Of a stretch of 64,000 bases of DNA, positions 34,898 to 41,848 are shown piece after piece (position 1 is the stretch's first letter; the number at the start of each line of letters is the position of its first letter). The notes under the pieces were generated by a model. It was not told where the DNA came from and did no database searches. It saw only the letters and a program-made list of their open reading frames with translations. Source of the DNA: Sporosarcina sp. ANT_H38 (GTDB lineage Bacteria > Bacillota > Bacilli > Bacillales_A > Planococcaceae); assembly GCF_008369195.1 (NCBI RefSeq), contig NZ_VOBC01000002.1, positions 186,001 through 250,000 of the forward strand. The letters run 5' to 3'. Made by a program: the position numbers and the translations under genes.

Positions 34898-35452
34898 TTA
34901 ATTTACTGATTCAAATTTAAAATTATCCATCTTCACAACTTGGTTATCCTGTTCAAGTGTGTCGATGAGTGCTTCTTGTTCAGCTGTTATATTAATGGAG
35001 AATGGAACTGCATGGTTCGATTGTATGATACCTGTTTCCTGCTCGGAAAGGTTCACTTCAACGCCATCCCATACGAACTCACCATTATCATGACCTAATG
35101 TATAGTCGAATTTGATATTTTTCATGGGTTCATCCAAACGATTGACGGCTAAAAAAAGCAATGAAGCGTTTTCTGTCCCACTATCTATGATATCGATAAT
35201 ATTAATACTGAAATCATTGGCGAGTCCCATATCTGCATTTTCCATAATCATTCGATTTAGCTCTTTATAGACTTCACTATTTTCAATCGTTACACCGGCT
35301 TCTTCGTCCGCTTTTAATAATTGCAAAGTAAGTGTCTCTTGTTCAACTGTTTTATCCACTATTTCTTCAGCACCTTGTTGTTTATTGTCGTCGTTTGAGG
35401 CACATCCCGCCAATAGTAATACTACTGTCAAAAAAAATATTGTTTTTCTCAT
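34898..35452 (-). CDS. Small secreted lipoprotein, function unknown
   Basis: 184 aa. Lipoprotein signal with lipobox LLLAGCAS (Cys17). The mature part has a low-complexity linker (NDDNKQQGAEE) and a beta-rich domain with FLAVNRLDEPMKNIKFDYTL and a tail on which an SLAP-like fold is possible. It sits within the duplicated T7SS accessory zone, so an immunity lipoprotein is one possibility, but nothing in the sequence shows it. Own terminator; monocistronic. Confidence 0.75.
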   Translation of the reverse strand: MRKTIFFLTVVLLLAGCASNDDNKQQGAEEIVDKTVEQETLTLQLLKADEEAGVTIENSEVYKELNRMIMENADMGLANDFSINIIDIIDSGTENASLLFLAVNRLDEPMKNIKFDYTLGHDNGEFVWDGVEVNLSEQETGIIQSNHAVPFSINITAEQEALIDTLEQDNQVVKMDNFKFESVN

Positions 35453-35499
35453 GTGAATCCTCCTAATCTAATTTCAAATATCCATTCATTGATTCTTCA

Positions 35500-35755
35500 T
35501 CATTGCACTCCTACAGACATCTCCACATTGGTTTGCCCTGCATTCGTTTCTTTGAACTCTACGAATATGGGCGTTTTTTGACTCATTTCATGTTCTTCAA
35601 TATAGGTGAGAAGCTCCCAAAACGTAGCCTGTGACGGGGCATCAAAGTCAGCTGTTATTCGAGTCATACTCATACAATCTATGAGGAAATAACTGCTGAA
35701 ATTGACTTCCACTTCTATAGGAGTGGTATCAGCCAATCTTACTTCCTTTGGCTGA
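35500..35755 (-). pseudogene. DUF5085-like 3' fragment fused to the end of the membrane gene
   Basis: About 85 C-terminal codons match 37363-37812: EVNFSSYFLIDCMSMTRI, FWELLTYIEEHEMSQKTPIF and AGQTNVEMSVGVQ (intact: AGQTYTEMSVGVL). There is no start codon of its own; upstream the frame enters the membrane protein gene. A deletion evidently joined the 3' end of one gene to the 3' end of another. The pseudogene overlaps the membrane gene by about 27 bp. Confidence 0.75.
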
Positions 35756-36487
35756 GTCTTCAGAATCCAAATAACCTCTCTTATCGAAATTAAAGCTTTT
35801 GAAGCGGAACTTGCAATACAAGATAACGAGCTGCTCCGGCAACACAAAAATCATCGTATAGAATAAAACAAAGCATATGACTGTTAGGAAGGCATCTTCG
35901 ATATCGGCCAAATTGAAAGTTCTAACGATAAATTGAATGATAAACAAAAAAGCAGTACTTCCAATAATCACTGCCGGAATATACGTTTTCTTTTCGAATT
36001 TCGCTCGAAGTTCATCTCGTTTCGAGCGATACTTCCCTTTTCCCAATAAAATAGAAAATCGGATGACAGTAGCTGTAAAGAGCAAGACTCCAAATGACAA
36101 TGTCAGTAGTGAATTTCCTGGAATTTCCTGGTTCTCTCCTATTAAAAATAACCCGCAGATATAAAAGGATACTGCTGCAATGTTTTGTGAAACTAAAATT
36201 GATACTAGATATTGTGTTTTTTGACTTCTTTTATAAATTAGCGGAATCGCATATATCACGGACAAGATAACTATAGCTACTGTAATCCAGAAATGAATTG
36301 TGAGTATCTGATCTTTAAATGGAAAGTTCGTCATTCTTCCAAGTACTGTATATTCCAGATAGTATACTAGGATTTGCATGAAGACACCCAAAACAAGTGC
36401 TCCGCCGAGTGCATTGGGGCTTTGTCTGCCCGATACCAGTGGTTCACGGAGTACATCTACATCATCGATTGTTAAGCTTTTCAACAA
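35729..36487 (-). CDS. Six-TM membrane protein, paralogue of the LXG-adjacent candidate immunity protein
   Basis: About 252 aa. A TTG start at 36487 is chosen because it aligns with the MSTKLT/MFAKLT starts of the paralogues and has GGAGAG nine bases upstream; a GTG at 36511 is the alternative. Conserved opening SLTIDDVDVLREPLVSGRQS, six hydrophobic helices, and the tail ILYCKFRFKSFNFDKRGYLD. The last residues (SAKGSKIG) differ from those of the paralogues because of the deletion that fused it to the DUF5085-like fragment. No toxin gene lies next to it, so it may be an orphan immunity gene. Confidence 0.72.
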   Translation of the reverse strand: MLKSLTIDDVDVLREPLVSGRQSPNALGGALVLGVFMQILVYYLEYTVLGRMTNFPFKDQILTIHFWITVAIVILSVIYAIPLIYKRSQKTQYLVSILVSQNIAAVSFYICGLFLIGENQEIPGNSLLTLSFGVLLFTATVIRFSILLGKGKYRSKRDELRAKFEKKTYIPAVIIGSTAFLFIIQFIVRTFNLADIEDAFLTVICFVLFYTMIFVLPEQLVILYCKFRFKSFNFDKRGYLDSEDSAKGSKIG

Positions 36488-36546
36488 AATAAGGTTCTCT
36501 CCAATCTCCACTATTTACAACCGGGGAGATGGACGCCGCTCGTGGG

Positions 36547-36727
36547 ATTATGATCGGTCATGTGGGTTATATGGTCGCTTCTCCACGTCTTATGCTCGGT
36601 CTGCTTTGGGTTATGATCGGTTCAACGTGATATATGATCGGTCTGCTTTGGGTTATGATCGGTTCAACGGGATATATGCTCGGTCTGCCAGTTTTTATGA
36701 TCGGTACAACGTGATATGTGATTGATC
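36547..36727 (+). repeat. Tandem array, about 9 units of 21 bp, core TATGMTCGGT
   Basis: Same core and unit forms as 29539-29785 (TTATGATCGGTTCAACGTGA, TATATGATCGGTCTGCTTTG), more degenerate at both ends. It lies upstream of the membrane gene and downstream of the small membrane gene 36758-37135, at the right edge of the intact cassette. Confidence 0.85.
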
Positions 36728-36757
36728 TCCCTGCATAATAGAGATACATCAGAAAAA

Positions 36758-37135
36758 TCATTCCTCTTGACTCACTTGAATTGAATGTTTTGTTAAATAT
36801 TCCTTTTTAAAGCCGGAATAGTGCGAGGTCCACATGTTATGTACAAAATACAAAAATGGCAGCGCGGCTACTGGCAATAGAAATAAAAAGAACCAATATG
36901 GACTCTCCTTAATTCCTAATACAGTACCGCCTATGATACCAAACAGAATATAAAGCATAGAAATAAAACAAAGACTTGCGTAGACGAGAAAAAAACCGGT
37001 ATTCATATAAACTAATACATACATTTTCATCTTTTGACTTCTTCCTTGTACGAGTTGACTGAACTTCCAATTCGCCTTTATTTCCGCAGCGGATTGTTTC
37101 AATACTTCCCATACGTTTCTCATAATTTTCTTCAC
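36758..37135 (-). CDS. Small membrane protein, unknown function
   Basis: 125 aa with an amphipathic N-terminus and two or three membrane helices (about residues 38-68 and 78-97: FFLVYASLCFISMLYILFGI and WFFLFLLPVAALPFLYFVH). GTG start at 37135 with GGAGG ten bases upstream. It follows the terminator of the LXG module, so it is probably a separate unit in the same accessory zone. No family recognised. Confidence 0.65.
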   Translation of the reverse strand: MKKIMRNVWEVLKQSAAEIKANWKFSQLVQGRSQKMKMYVLVYMNTGFFLVYASLCFISMLYILFGIIGGTVLGIKESPYWFFLFLLPVAALPFLYFVHNMWTSHYSGFKKEYLTKHSIQVSQEE

Positions 37136-37300
37136 ATTTTCTTGACCTCCATAAATTCTCTAAACATAAAAGCGCTACAACTTCGGAATTTATTATTGGT
37201 ACGCCTGGAGATATGATCAGTTGGCAGCAGGAATTAGGCGGTCATCCGCGGTATTTGGGCAGCCTCACTTGTTATATACGCAAGCACACCACAAAACTCC

Positions 37301-37340
37301 AAAAAACCTTAAATGGCCTAGAACCAGTCAAGGTTTTTTT
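37301..37340 (-). terminator. Terminator of the T7SS/LXG operon
   Basis: AAAAAACCTT / AAGGTTTTTT arms with an inner ACTGG/CCA pairing and T runs on both strands, 23 bp after the last DUF5085-like gene. Confidence 0.8.
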
Positions 37341-37362
37341 GACCTAATCTTCTTATCAAGTA

Positions 37363-37812
37363 TTACAAAACCCCTACACTCATCTCCGTATAGGTCTGCC
37401 CCGCGCGGCTTTTTTTGTACTCTACAAAAATAGGTGTTTTTTGATTTTTTTTATCTGCGTTCATATACTCAATGAGCTCCCAATACTTCACTTGGGCTTC
37501 CACGTCAAAATTGCCTTTGATTCGTGTCGTGAGCATATGGTCAACTAGGAAATAGCTGTGAAAATTAACTTCTGCTTCCTTCGGTATTGTGAAATGATTT
37601 CCTTTAATAGGAAGGAATAATTCAGCTGTCATGACTTCATCGGTCGGATCGCTGATGATTGAAAAGAACATCGGCCCCGTAATTTGATAGCCATACCCGT
37701 CTAGAATCGAGACAAAATCCGTTAAAGCAAGATCAATTTCTTCGGGTAAAAAGTTATATAGTTTGGACGCGACATTGCGGTATGCAATCTGATGGTTTTC
37801 TGCAATCATCAT
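37363..37812 (-). CDS. DUF5085-like protein (second of pair)
   Basis: 149 aa. The start at 37812 overlaps the previous stop (ATGA), so translation is coupled; a longer frame upstream is antisense-like noise. Cytosolic alpha/beta protein with MIAENHQIAYRNVASKLYNF, GPMFFSIISDPTDEVMTAEL, VNFHSYFLVDHMLTTRIKG and KTPIFVEYKKSRAGQTYTEM, a layout resembling a GyrI/effector-binding fold. DUF5085-type proteins occur in T7SS effector loci of staphylococci and bacilli; their role is not known to me. Decayed relatives lie at 30575-30764 and 35500-35755. Confidence 0.72.
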   Translation of the reverse strand: MMIAENHQIAYRNVASKLYNFLPEEIDLALTDFVSILDGYGYQITGPMFFSIISDPTDEVMTAELFLPIKGNHFTIPKEAEVNFHSYFLVDHMLTTRIKGNFDVEAQVKYWELIEYMNADKKNQKTPIFVEYKKSRAGQTYTEMSVGVL

Positions 37813-38264
37813 GCATCGCCCTGCTCTTTTATCGGTACATAGAGATCGATGATGATATCCCCGTAGACATCCAGTAAGACGCAATAATAGGTAGTGTCCA
37901 ATTCGATTTGTTGCGTGTTGGCATATGCCTTCACTTCTTCATAGGCAGCAGCGAAATCCATTTTTTCATCAGCCTGCCGTAGCGCCAATGCACTTCCGAT
38001 GCTTAGGTTTTCATGGAAAGTAAAATCAGACTCATCTACTAAAACAACTGGACTGCTGATTGGCAAGTAGTAGGTGAATTTTCCGGACGTTTCATCTCCT
38101 AGGTTTTGAACAAACGAGAAAAACACCGGACCGTTTTTGTAGACATCTTTATTGAGCGTGAACTCTTCTAGCATGAAGATGGCTTCTTGCCAGTTCTCTT
38201 TTTTTTGTTCCGTTTTATATGTTATTACGTTATTGAAAATCAGTGAACGTTTTTCAATCCCCAT
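37809..38264 (-). CDS. DUF5085-like protein (first of pair)
   Basis: 151 aa. Organised like the following gene: RSLIFNNVITYKTEQKKENW, GPVFFSFVQNLGDETSGKFT, FTFHENLSIGSALALRQADE and a C-terminal YYCVLLDVYGDIIIDLYVPI. Two such proteins in tandem may form a heterodimer, perhaps as adaptor or chaperone for the LXG toxin (inference). It is 21 bp downstream of the membrane protein gene and overlaps the next gene by 4 bp. Confidence 0.7.
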   Translation of the reverse strand: MGIEKRSLIFNNVITYKTEQKKENWQEAIFMLEEFTLNKDVYKNGPVFFSFVQNLGDETSGKFTYYLPISSPVVLVDESDFTFHENLSIGSALALRQADEKMDFAAAYEEVKAYANTQQIELDTTYYCVLLDVYGDIIIDLYVPIKEQGDA

Positions 38265-38285
38265 TTACAAACACCCTTTCTAAAA

Positions 38286-39050
38286 TCACTTTTCGTTATA
38301 TAACCTACCTCGTTCATTAAAATTAAAGCTTTTAAATCGAAACTTGCAATACAGGATGACAAGTTGCTCAGGTAGGATGAATAGCATGACGAAGAACAGT
38401 AAAACCCCTAAAACAATGACAACCATGCCATTGATATCCGTGTTTACAGATGTCCTAGCAATGTACTGGATAACAAAGACTAGCCCAATTCCGCCAAGAA
38501 CAGCCGCTGGTATGTACGATTTCGTTTCAAATCGTCCTCTGAGTTCATCCTTTTTCGATCCTTTTCGGTAATGTCCGTTGCGCAATAAAATATAAAAACG
38601 GACGCTTGTAGCGATAAAAACCAGTAGACCTATCAGCAGCAAGATATACGTGAAATTCAGAAGTGATTCCGGTGTAAACGACATGCCTTCCCCTTCTAAT
38701 GCGATCAAAAATAATGCACTGATAAAAAGAGATACGGAAAATAGGTTTTGAGCCACTAAGATGGTTACTAAATACTGGATCTTGCCACTTCTTTTATACA
38801 CTGCTGGAATCGCATAAATAAGGGACAGCACCATAAGTCCCGCCGTTATCCAAAAATGAACCTTCAAAATTTCATCTTTGTAAGGATAGGCTGTCGCATT
38901 TCCAGCCATAAAATACTCCAGTGCAAATAGTAATGCCTGTAGGAATATGCTTAGAACTAGGGCACCCGCCAAAGCGGAGGGGCTTTGTCTACCTGATTCA
39001 AGAGGTCCTCTTAGAACTTCGAAATCTTCTACTGTCAGTTTGGTGGACAT
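38286..39050 (-). CDS. Six-TM membrane protein, candidate immunity protein of the LXG toxin
   Basis: 254 aa from the ATG at 39050 (AAAGGGTG upstream; an upstream in-frame ATG at 39059 is less likely). Opening KLTVEDFEVLRGPLESGRQS and six hydrophobic helices including ALVLSIFLQALLFALEYFM, VHFWITAGLMVLSLIYAI and VVIVLGVLLFFVMLFILPEQ; tail LYCKFRFKSFNFNERG. It starts 20 bp after the toxin stop codon. LXG toxins ending in glycine-zipper helices are paired with membrane immunity proteins in streptococci (TelE-type), so this is the best immunity candidate, by context only. Confidence 0.75.
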   Translation of the reverse strand: MSTKLTVEDFEVLRGPLESGRQSPSALAGALVLSIFLQALLFALEYFMAGNATAYPYKDEILKVHFWITAGLMVLSLIYAIPAVYKRSGKIQYLVTILVAQNLFSVSLFISALFLIALEGEGMSFTPESLLNFTYILLLIGLLVFIATSVRFYILLRNGHYRKGSKKDELRGRFETKSYIPAAVLGGIGLVFVIQYIARTSVNTDINGMVVIVLGVLLFFVMLFILPEQLVILYCKFRFKSFNFNERGRLYNEK

Positions 39051-39070
39051 AAAATACACCCTTTCTTATC

Positions 39071-40642
39071 TCAATGGAACCAACCTTTAATATGGTCCAT
39101 CGCTGATTTATCGTCTTTCCCCATTTTAGTATTCAAGAAGGAGTTCACTGCTATTCCTACAATTACACCTACTGCAGTACCTACACCAGGTATCGGTATT
39201 AATGCTGTTCCGAGTGCAGTGAATCCGACTTGAACTGCGCCGCCAATTGCTACATCGATTGCCGTATCGACTGCCGCCCTGCCTGCAGCTGCACCGTCGT
39301 CAAGTCCGTCATCTTTCGCTGTAGAATAGTTACTATAATAACTTAGGCCTGCCCCCAAAGGCGCGAGTGATTTAGTAGCTCCTTTTACAATGCCGCTTTG
39401 CGTAATGCCTTTTACATCAATGATATCCTTGAAGGAATTGCCTGCACCTTTTAGTGCTGCGGTTCCGATTGTTTTTGCCTGTTGTTTGATTGTTGCCTGG
39501 TCGTTCCAATAAGCGAGAGAAGGATGTTTTTTCAATGCTTCATCACCAGCACTGGACCAACCGCTCTGTCCCAGTTTTTTTGTTCCGAACTTCAACATCG
39601 TGTTATTAGTCGCTGCAATCTCATAATGTTTAGGTGACCATTTTTTGCCGCCTTTTGGAACCCTTGAACTGAAATCACGGAGTGCCCTTGCGTCAGGTGT
39701 GACACGTAAACCTTCTAATGCTTTTTGGGTTGCATTGATTCGGTACGAATATTGACCCGTTTTAGGATTGTATACTTTTGTTGTACTCAAACCGCCGTCT
39801 TTGCCCGCAACGAACATTCCATAACTTGAATATAAACCAGTAGCAGCTGTGTCTCCTTTTTTAACCCATCCTATGGCTGTCTTCAAATTCAAAACATGTT
39901 CATTGGCGGATGATACATCCCCCGCCTCATCCTCTGAGCCGTCTTCGACAACGCCATTCATAACATCAACACGGTGTTCCAGTTCTGTTTTGAGTGGGTG
40001 ATTTCCCGAATACTCCGCCCAACTTTCGGCTTGAAAATCAATATCAGTCAGTCCATCGTTCATCATACCTTCTATTTCAAGCAACCAAAGTTCCATTGTC
40101 AGCAAATCCGCTTCAATCTGCGTCAACGCCGCCGTCTGCGTTGAATCGAATTCATGCAAATCAGTGACCGTTTTTTCCCGCTTCGTTTGTGCACTTTTCA
40201 CGCCTTCATGCACATCACTATCATCTAAGTGCGGAAGGGCGACGATATCACTGACTTCATCCATGATACCATTCGCTTCGTCCGTCAAAGTAAGCGTTAA
40301 TTGGTCAATTGTTGTCAGTCCGTCTTTAACGTCCGCTTCGAGAAAGCTTTCTTGGATGAAACCGTTCGAAGCCGGCTCCAGCGTGTCGAGGGCGGATTTC
40401 ATTTGGCTAAGAACGCTGTCGTAGGAAGTTTTAAACGTTGCGAAAAATTGCAAGAACGGCAAATGACAATCGTTATAAAATGCCCGGATAGCATCCCCGC
40501 CTTGCCCTTTCAAAGAATCATCCAACGCAACAAGCCCTCCAACGGTAGATTCAATTGCTTTCATCTCTCCTTCAAGGCGGCCAAGCATAGTACTATTGTT
40601 CTGTAAACCTTCTTCAAATGGGCCGACGTCTAGTACCTTCAT
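39071..40642 (-). CDS. LXG-domain T7SS toxin with glycine-zipper C-terminus
   Basis: 523 aa. The N-terminal 200 or so residues are helical and carry the LXG pattern: LKGQGGDAIRAFYNDCHLPF and long helices ending near LWLLEIEGMMNDGL. A central segment (about 260-400) has TGQYSYRINATQKALEGL. The C-terminus (about 430-515) is hydrophobic with GAGLSYYSNYSTAKDDGLDD and glycine-spaced helices IGGAVQVGFTALGTALIPIP and VGTAVGVIVGIAVNSFL, resembling pore-forming or membrane-inserting LXG toxins. It overlaps the DUF5344-like gene by 4 bp. Secretion through the adjacent T7SSb is expected. Confidence 0.85.
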   Translation of the reverse strand: MKVLDVGPFEEGLQNNSTMLGRLEGEMKAIESTVGGLVALDDSLKGQGGDAIRAFYNDCHLPFLQFFATFKTSYDSVLSQMKSALDTLEPASNGFIQESFLEADVKDGLTTIDQLTLTLTDEANGIMDEVSDIVALPHLDDSDVHEGVKSAQTKREKTVTDLHEFDSTQTAALTQIEADLLTMELWLLEIEGMMNDGLTDIDFQAESWAEYSGNHPLKTELEHRVDVMNGVVEDGSEDEAGDVSSANEHVLNLKTAIGWVKKGDTAATGLYSSYGMFVAGKDGGLSTTKVYNPKTGQYSYRINATQKALEGLRVTPDARALRDFSSRVPKGGKKWSPKHYEIAATNNTMLKFGTKKLGQSGWSSAGDEALKKHPSLAYWNDQATIKQQAKTIGTAALKGAGNSFKDIIDVKGITQSGIVKGATKSLAPLGAGLSYYSNYSTAKDDGLDDGAAAGRAAVDTAIDVAIGGAVQVGFTALGTALIPIPGVGTAVGVIVGIAVNSFLNTKMGKDDKSAMDHIKGWFH

Positions 40643-40941
40643 TGTGTCACCATCTTCGGTCCTGACAGTGTGCCCTGCATAACAGATGCCACTTTTTCAT
40701 CCGATTCCCTCATAAACTGCACTGAATTGGTAGTCGTTACACTATTAGCAAGAAGCACCGTTTGATACCTCGTCAATAACGTTTCTAGCTTTGTCGACAG
40801 CTCCGTCAATTTCGTCACGACATCCAGTGTATTTCCTGTAATCGGTGGTACTGCTTTTGGATTGAGCAATGTGGTCGCATTGCTCATGTCACCTATTTGA
40901 CTTTCAACATCTGCGTACACTATTTTCACTTCGGTAGTCAT
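40639..40941 (-). CDS. DUF5344/YwqI-like small helical LXG partner
   Basis: 100 aa helical protein (MTTEVKIVYADVESQIGDMS, LDVVTKLTELSTKLETLLTR, TTTNSVQFMRESDEKVASVM), the size and position of YwqI in the B. subtilis ywqHIJ module. Such partners bind the LXG domain and help target the toxin to the secretion machine. GAGGAGG precedes the ATG. Overlaps by ATGA with both neighbours, so stoichiometric co-translation is likely. Confidence 0.82.
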   Translation of the reverse strand: MTTEVKIVYADVESQIGDMSNATTLLNPKAVPPITGNTLDVVTKLTELSTKLETLLTRYQTVLLANSVTTTNSVQFMRESDEKVASVMQGTLSGPKMVTQ

Positions 40942-41300
40942 TTACTTTTGGCCTCCTCTGCTTCTGCCCTAGCTTCCGCCTCTAAACGCGCAATGGTTTG
41001 TTCAAGAGAAATAATTTCAGCGTTGAGCGAATTAATCTTGTCAGCAATTGCAGTAAATACTTTTGAGAACTGGGCTCCGGCTATGTCAAGAAAAGGTGTA
41101 TGGATTCCCGCTTCACGAATATCTTGGAAACCAGTGGCCAGTGTTCCATGCCATGTACTTGCGGATAATTCCGGTTCGAGACACTTGTGTTCATTCGCTT
41201 GAAATTCCGATTGTTTCCCTTGTAAGGTTGATTGGCACGCGATGAGCCGTGCCACTTCTTCCTTTTTTTTCTGTAATTGCGCATAGTAATATGCAAGCAA
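40938..41300 (-). CDS. DUF5082/YwqH-like LXG partner
   Basis: 120 aa coiled-coil protein. LLAYYYAQLQKKKEEVARL at the start, a WHGTLATGF segment in the middle (a W-x-G turn like WXG100 proteins), and a C-terminal helix INSLNAEIISLEQTIARLEA. TTG start at 41300 with AGGAGG seven bases upstream. First gene of the effector module, 11 bp after essA, in the order YwqH-YwqI-LXG toxin known from Bacillus. Confidence 0.82.
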   Translation of the reverse strand: MLAYYYAQLQKKKEEVARLIACQSTLQGKQSEFQANEHKCLEPELSASTWHGTLATGFQDIREAGIHTPFLDIAGAQFSKVFTAIADKINSLNAEIISLEQTIARLEAEARAEAEEAKSK

Positions 41301-41311
41301 GCCTTTTCCTC

Positions 41312-41848
41312 CTACTCTATTAGTTTATCACTCTGTGGATTTCGTTTATCCCCTTCAGAAGTGTTGACCAGCTTCGGCAAGAAAATCGTAAATAAGGTAA
41401 CGAGTCCAGCCACAATAATTGCCAATAGTATCAGTGTCCTCGACATATTAGGAGCCGTGTTCTCTTCTACGATGTTGTCAGCAGTTATTTCCTTACTACT
41501 CGTTGCCGCATTTGTGAAGAGACCAAGTTCGGATGTTTTGGCTGCGACAGTGCTTTTCTCCCCACGTGCAGCCGTTTGAAAAAGATAGGATCCATTGCTT
41601 CTCTTCGGTAATTGTTTTCTACCGTCAAAGTAAATATCAAACTGTTTAACAGGAATTGTATTTTTCATTTCAACTTTTTTACTGTCATGCAAATAATCGG
41701 TGTTTTTCTTGAATTTTAGTTTTTCATAACTAAGCGGCTCCAAATCGAGATTGGGTTCATCGTCTACAGCTGCTTGGACGGCAATCCCTCCCGCTATCCA
41801 AGCGATTACGAGTACGACAAGCAACAGACAAGTCGATTTAGTTTTCAT
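41312..41848 (-). CDS. essA: T7SS membrane protein EssA (YueC)
   Basis: 178 aa. N-terminal signal/anchor (CLLLVVLVIAWIAGGIAVQA), an extracellular region with YEKLKFKKNTDYLHDSKK, the EssA family motif, and a C-terminal membrane helix (about residues 135-157, TLILLAIIVAGLVTLFTIFL). Component of the T7SSb translocon. It overlaps esaA by 11 bp and is the last core gene before the effector module. Confidence 0.9.
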   Translation of the reverse strand: MKTKSTCLLLVVLVIAWIAGGIAVQAAVDDEPNLDLEPLSYEKLKFKKNTDYLHDSKKVEMKNTIPVKQFDIYFDGRKQLPKRSNGSYLFQTAARGEKSTVAAKTSELGLFTNAATSSKEITADNIVEENTAPNMSRTLILLAIIVAGLVTLFTIFLPKLVNTSEGDKRNPQSDKLIE

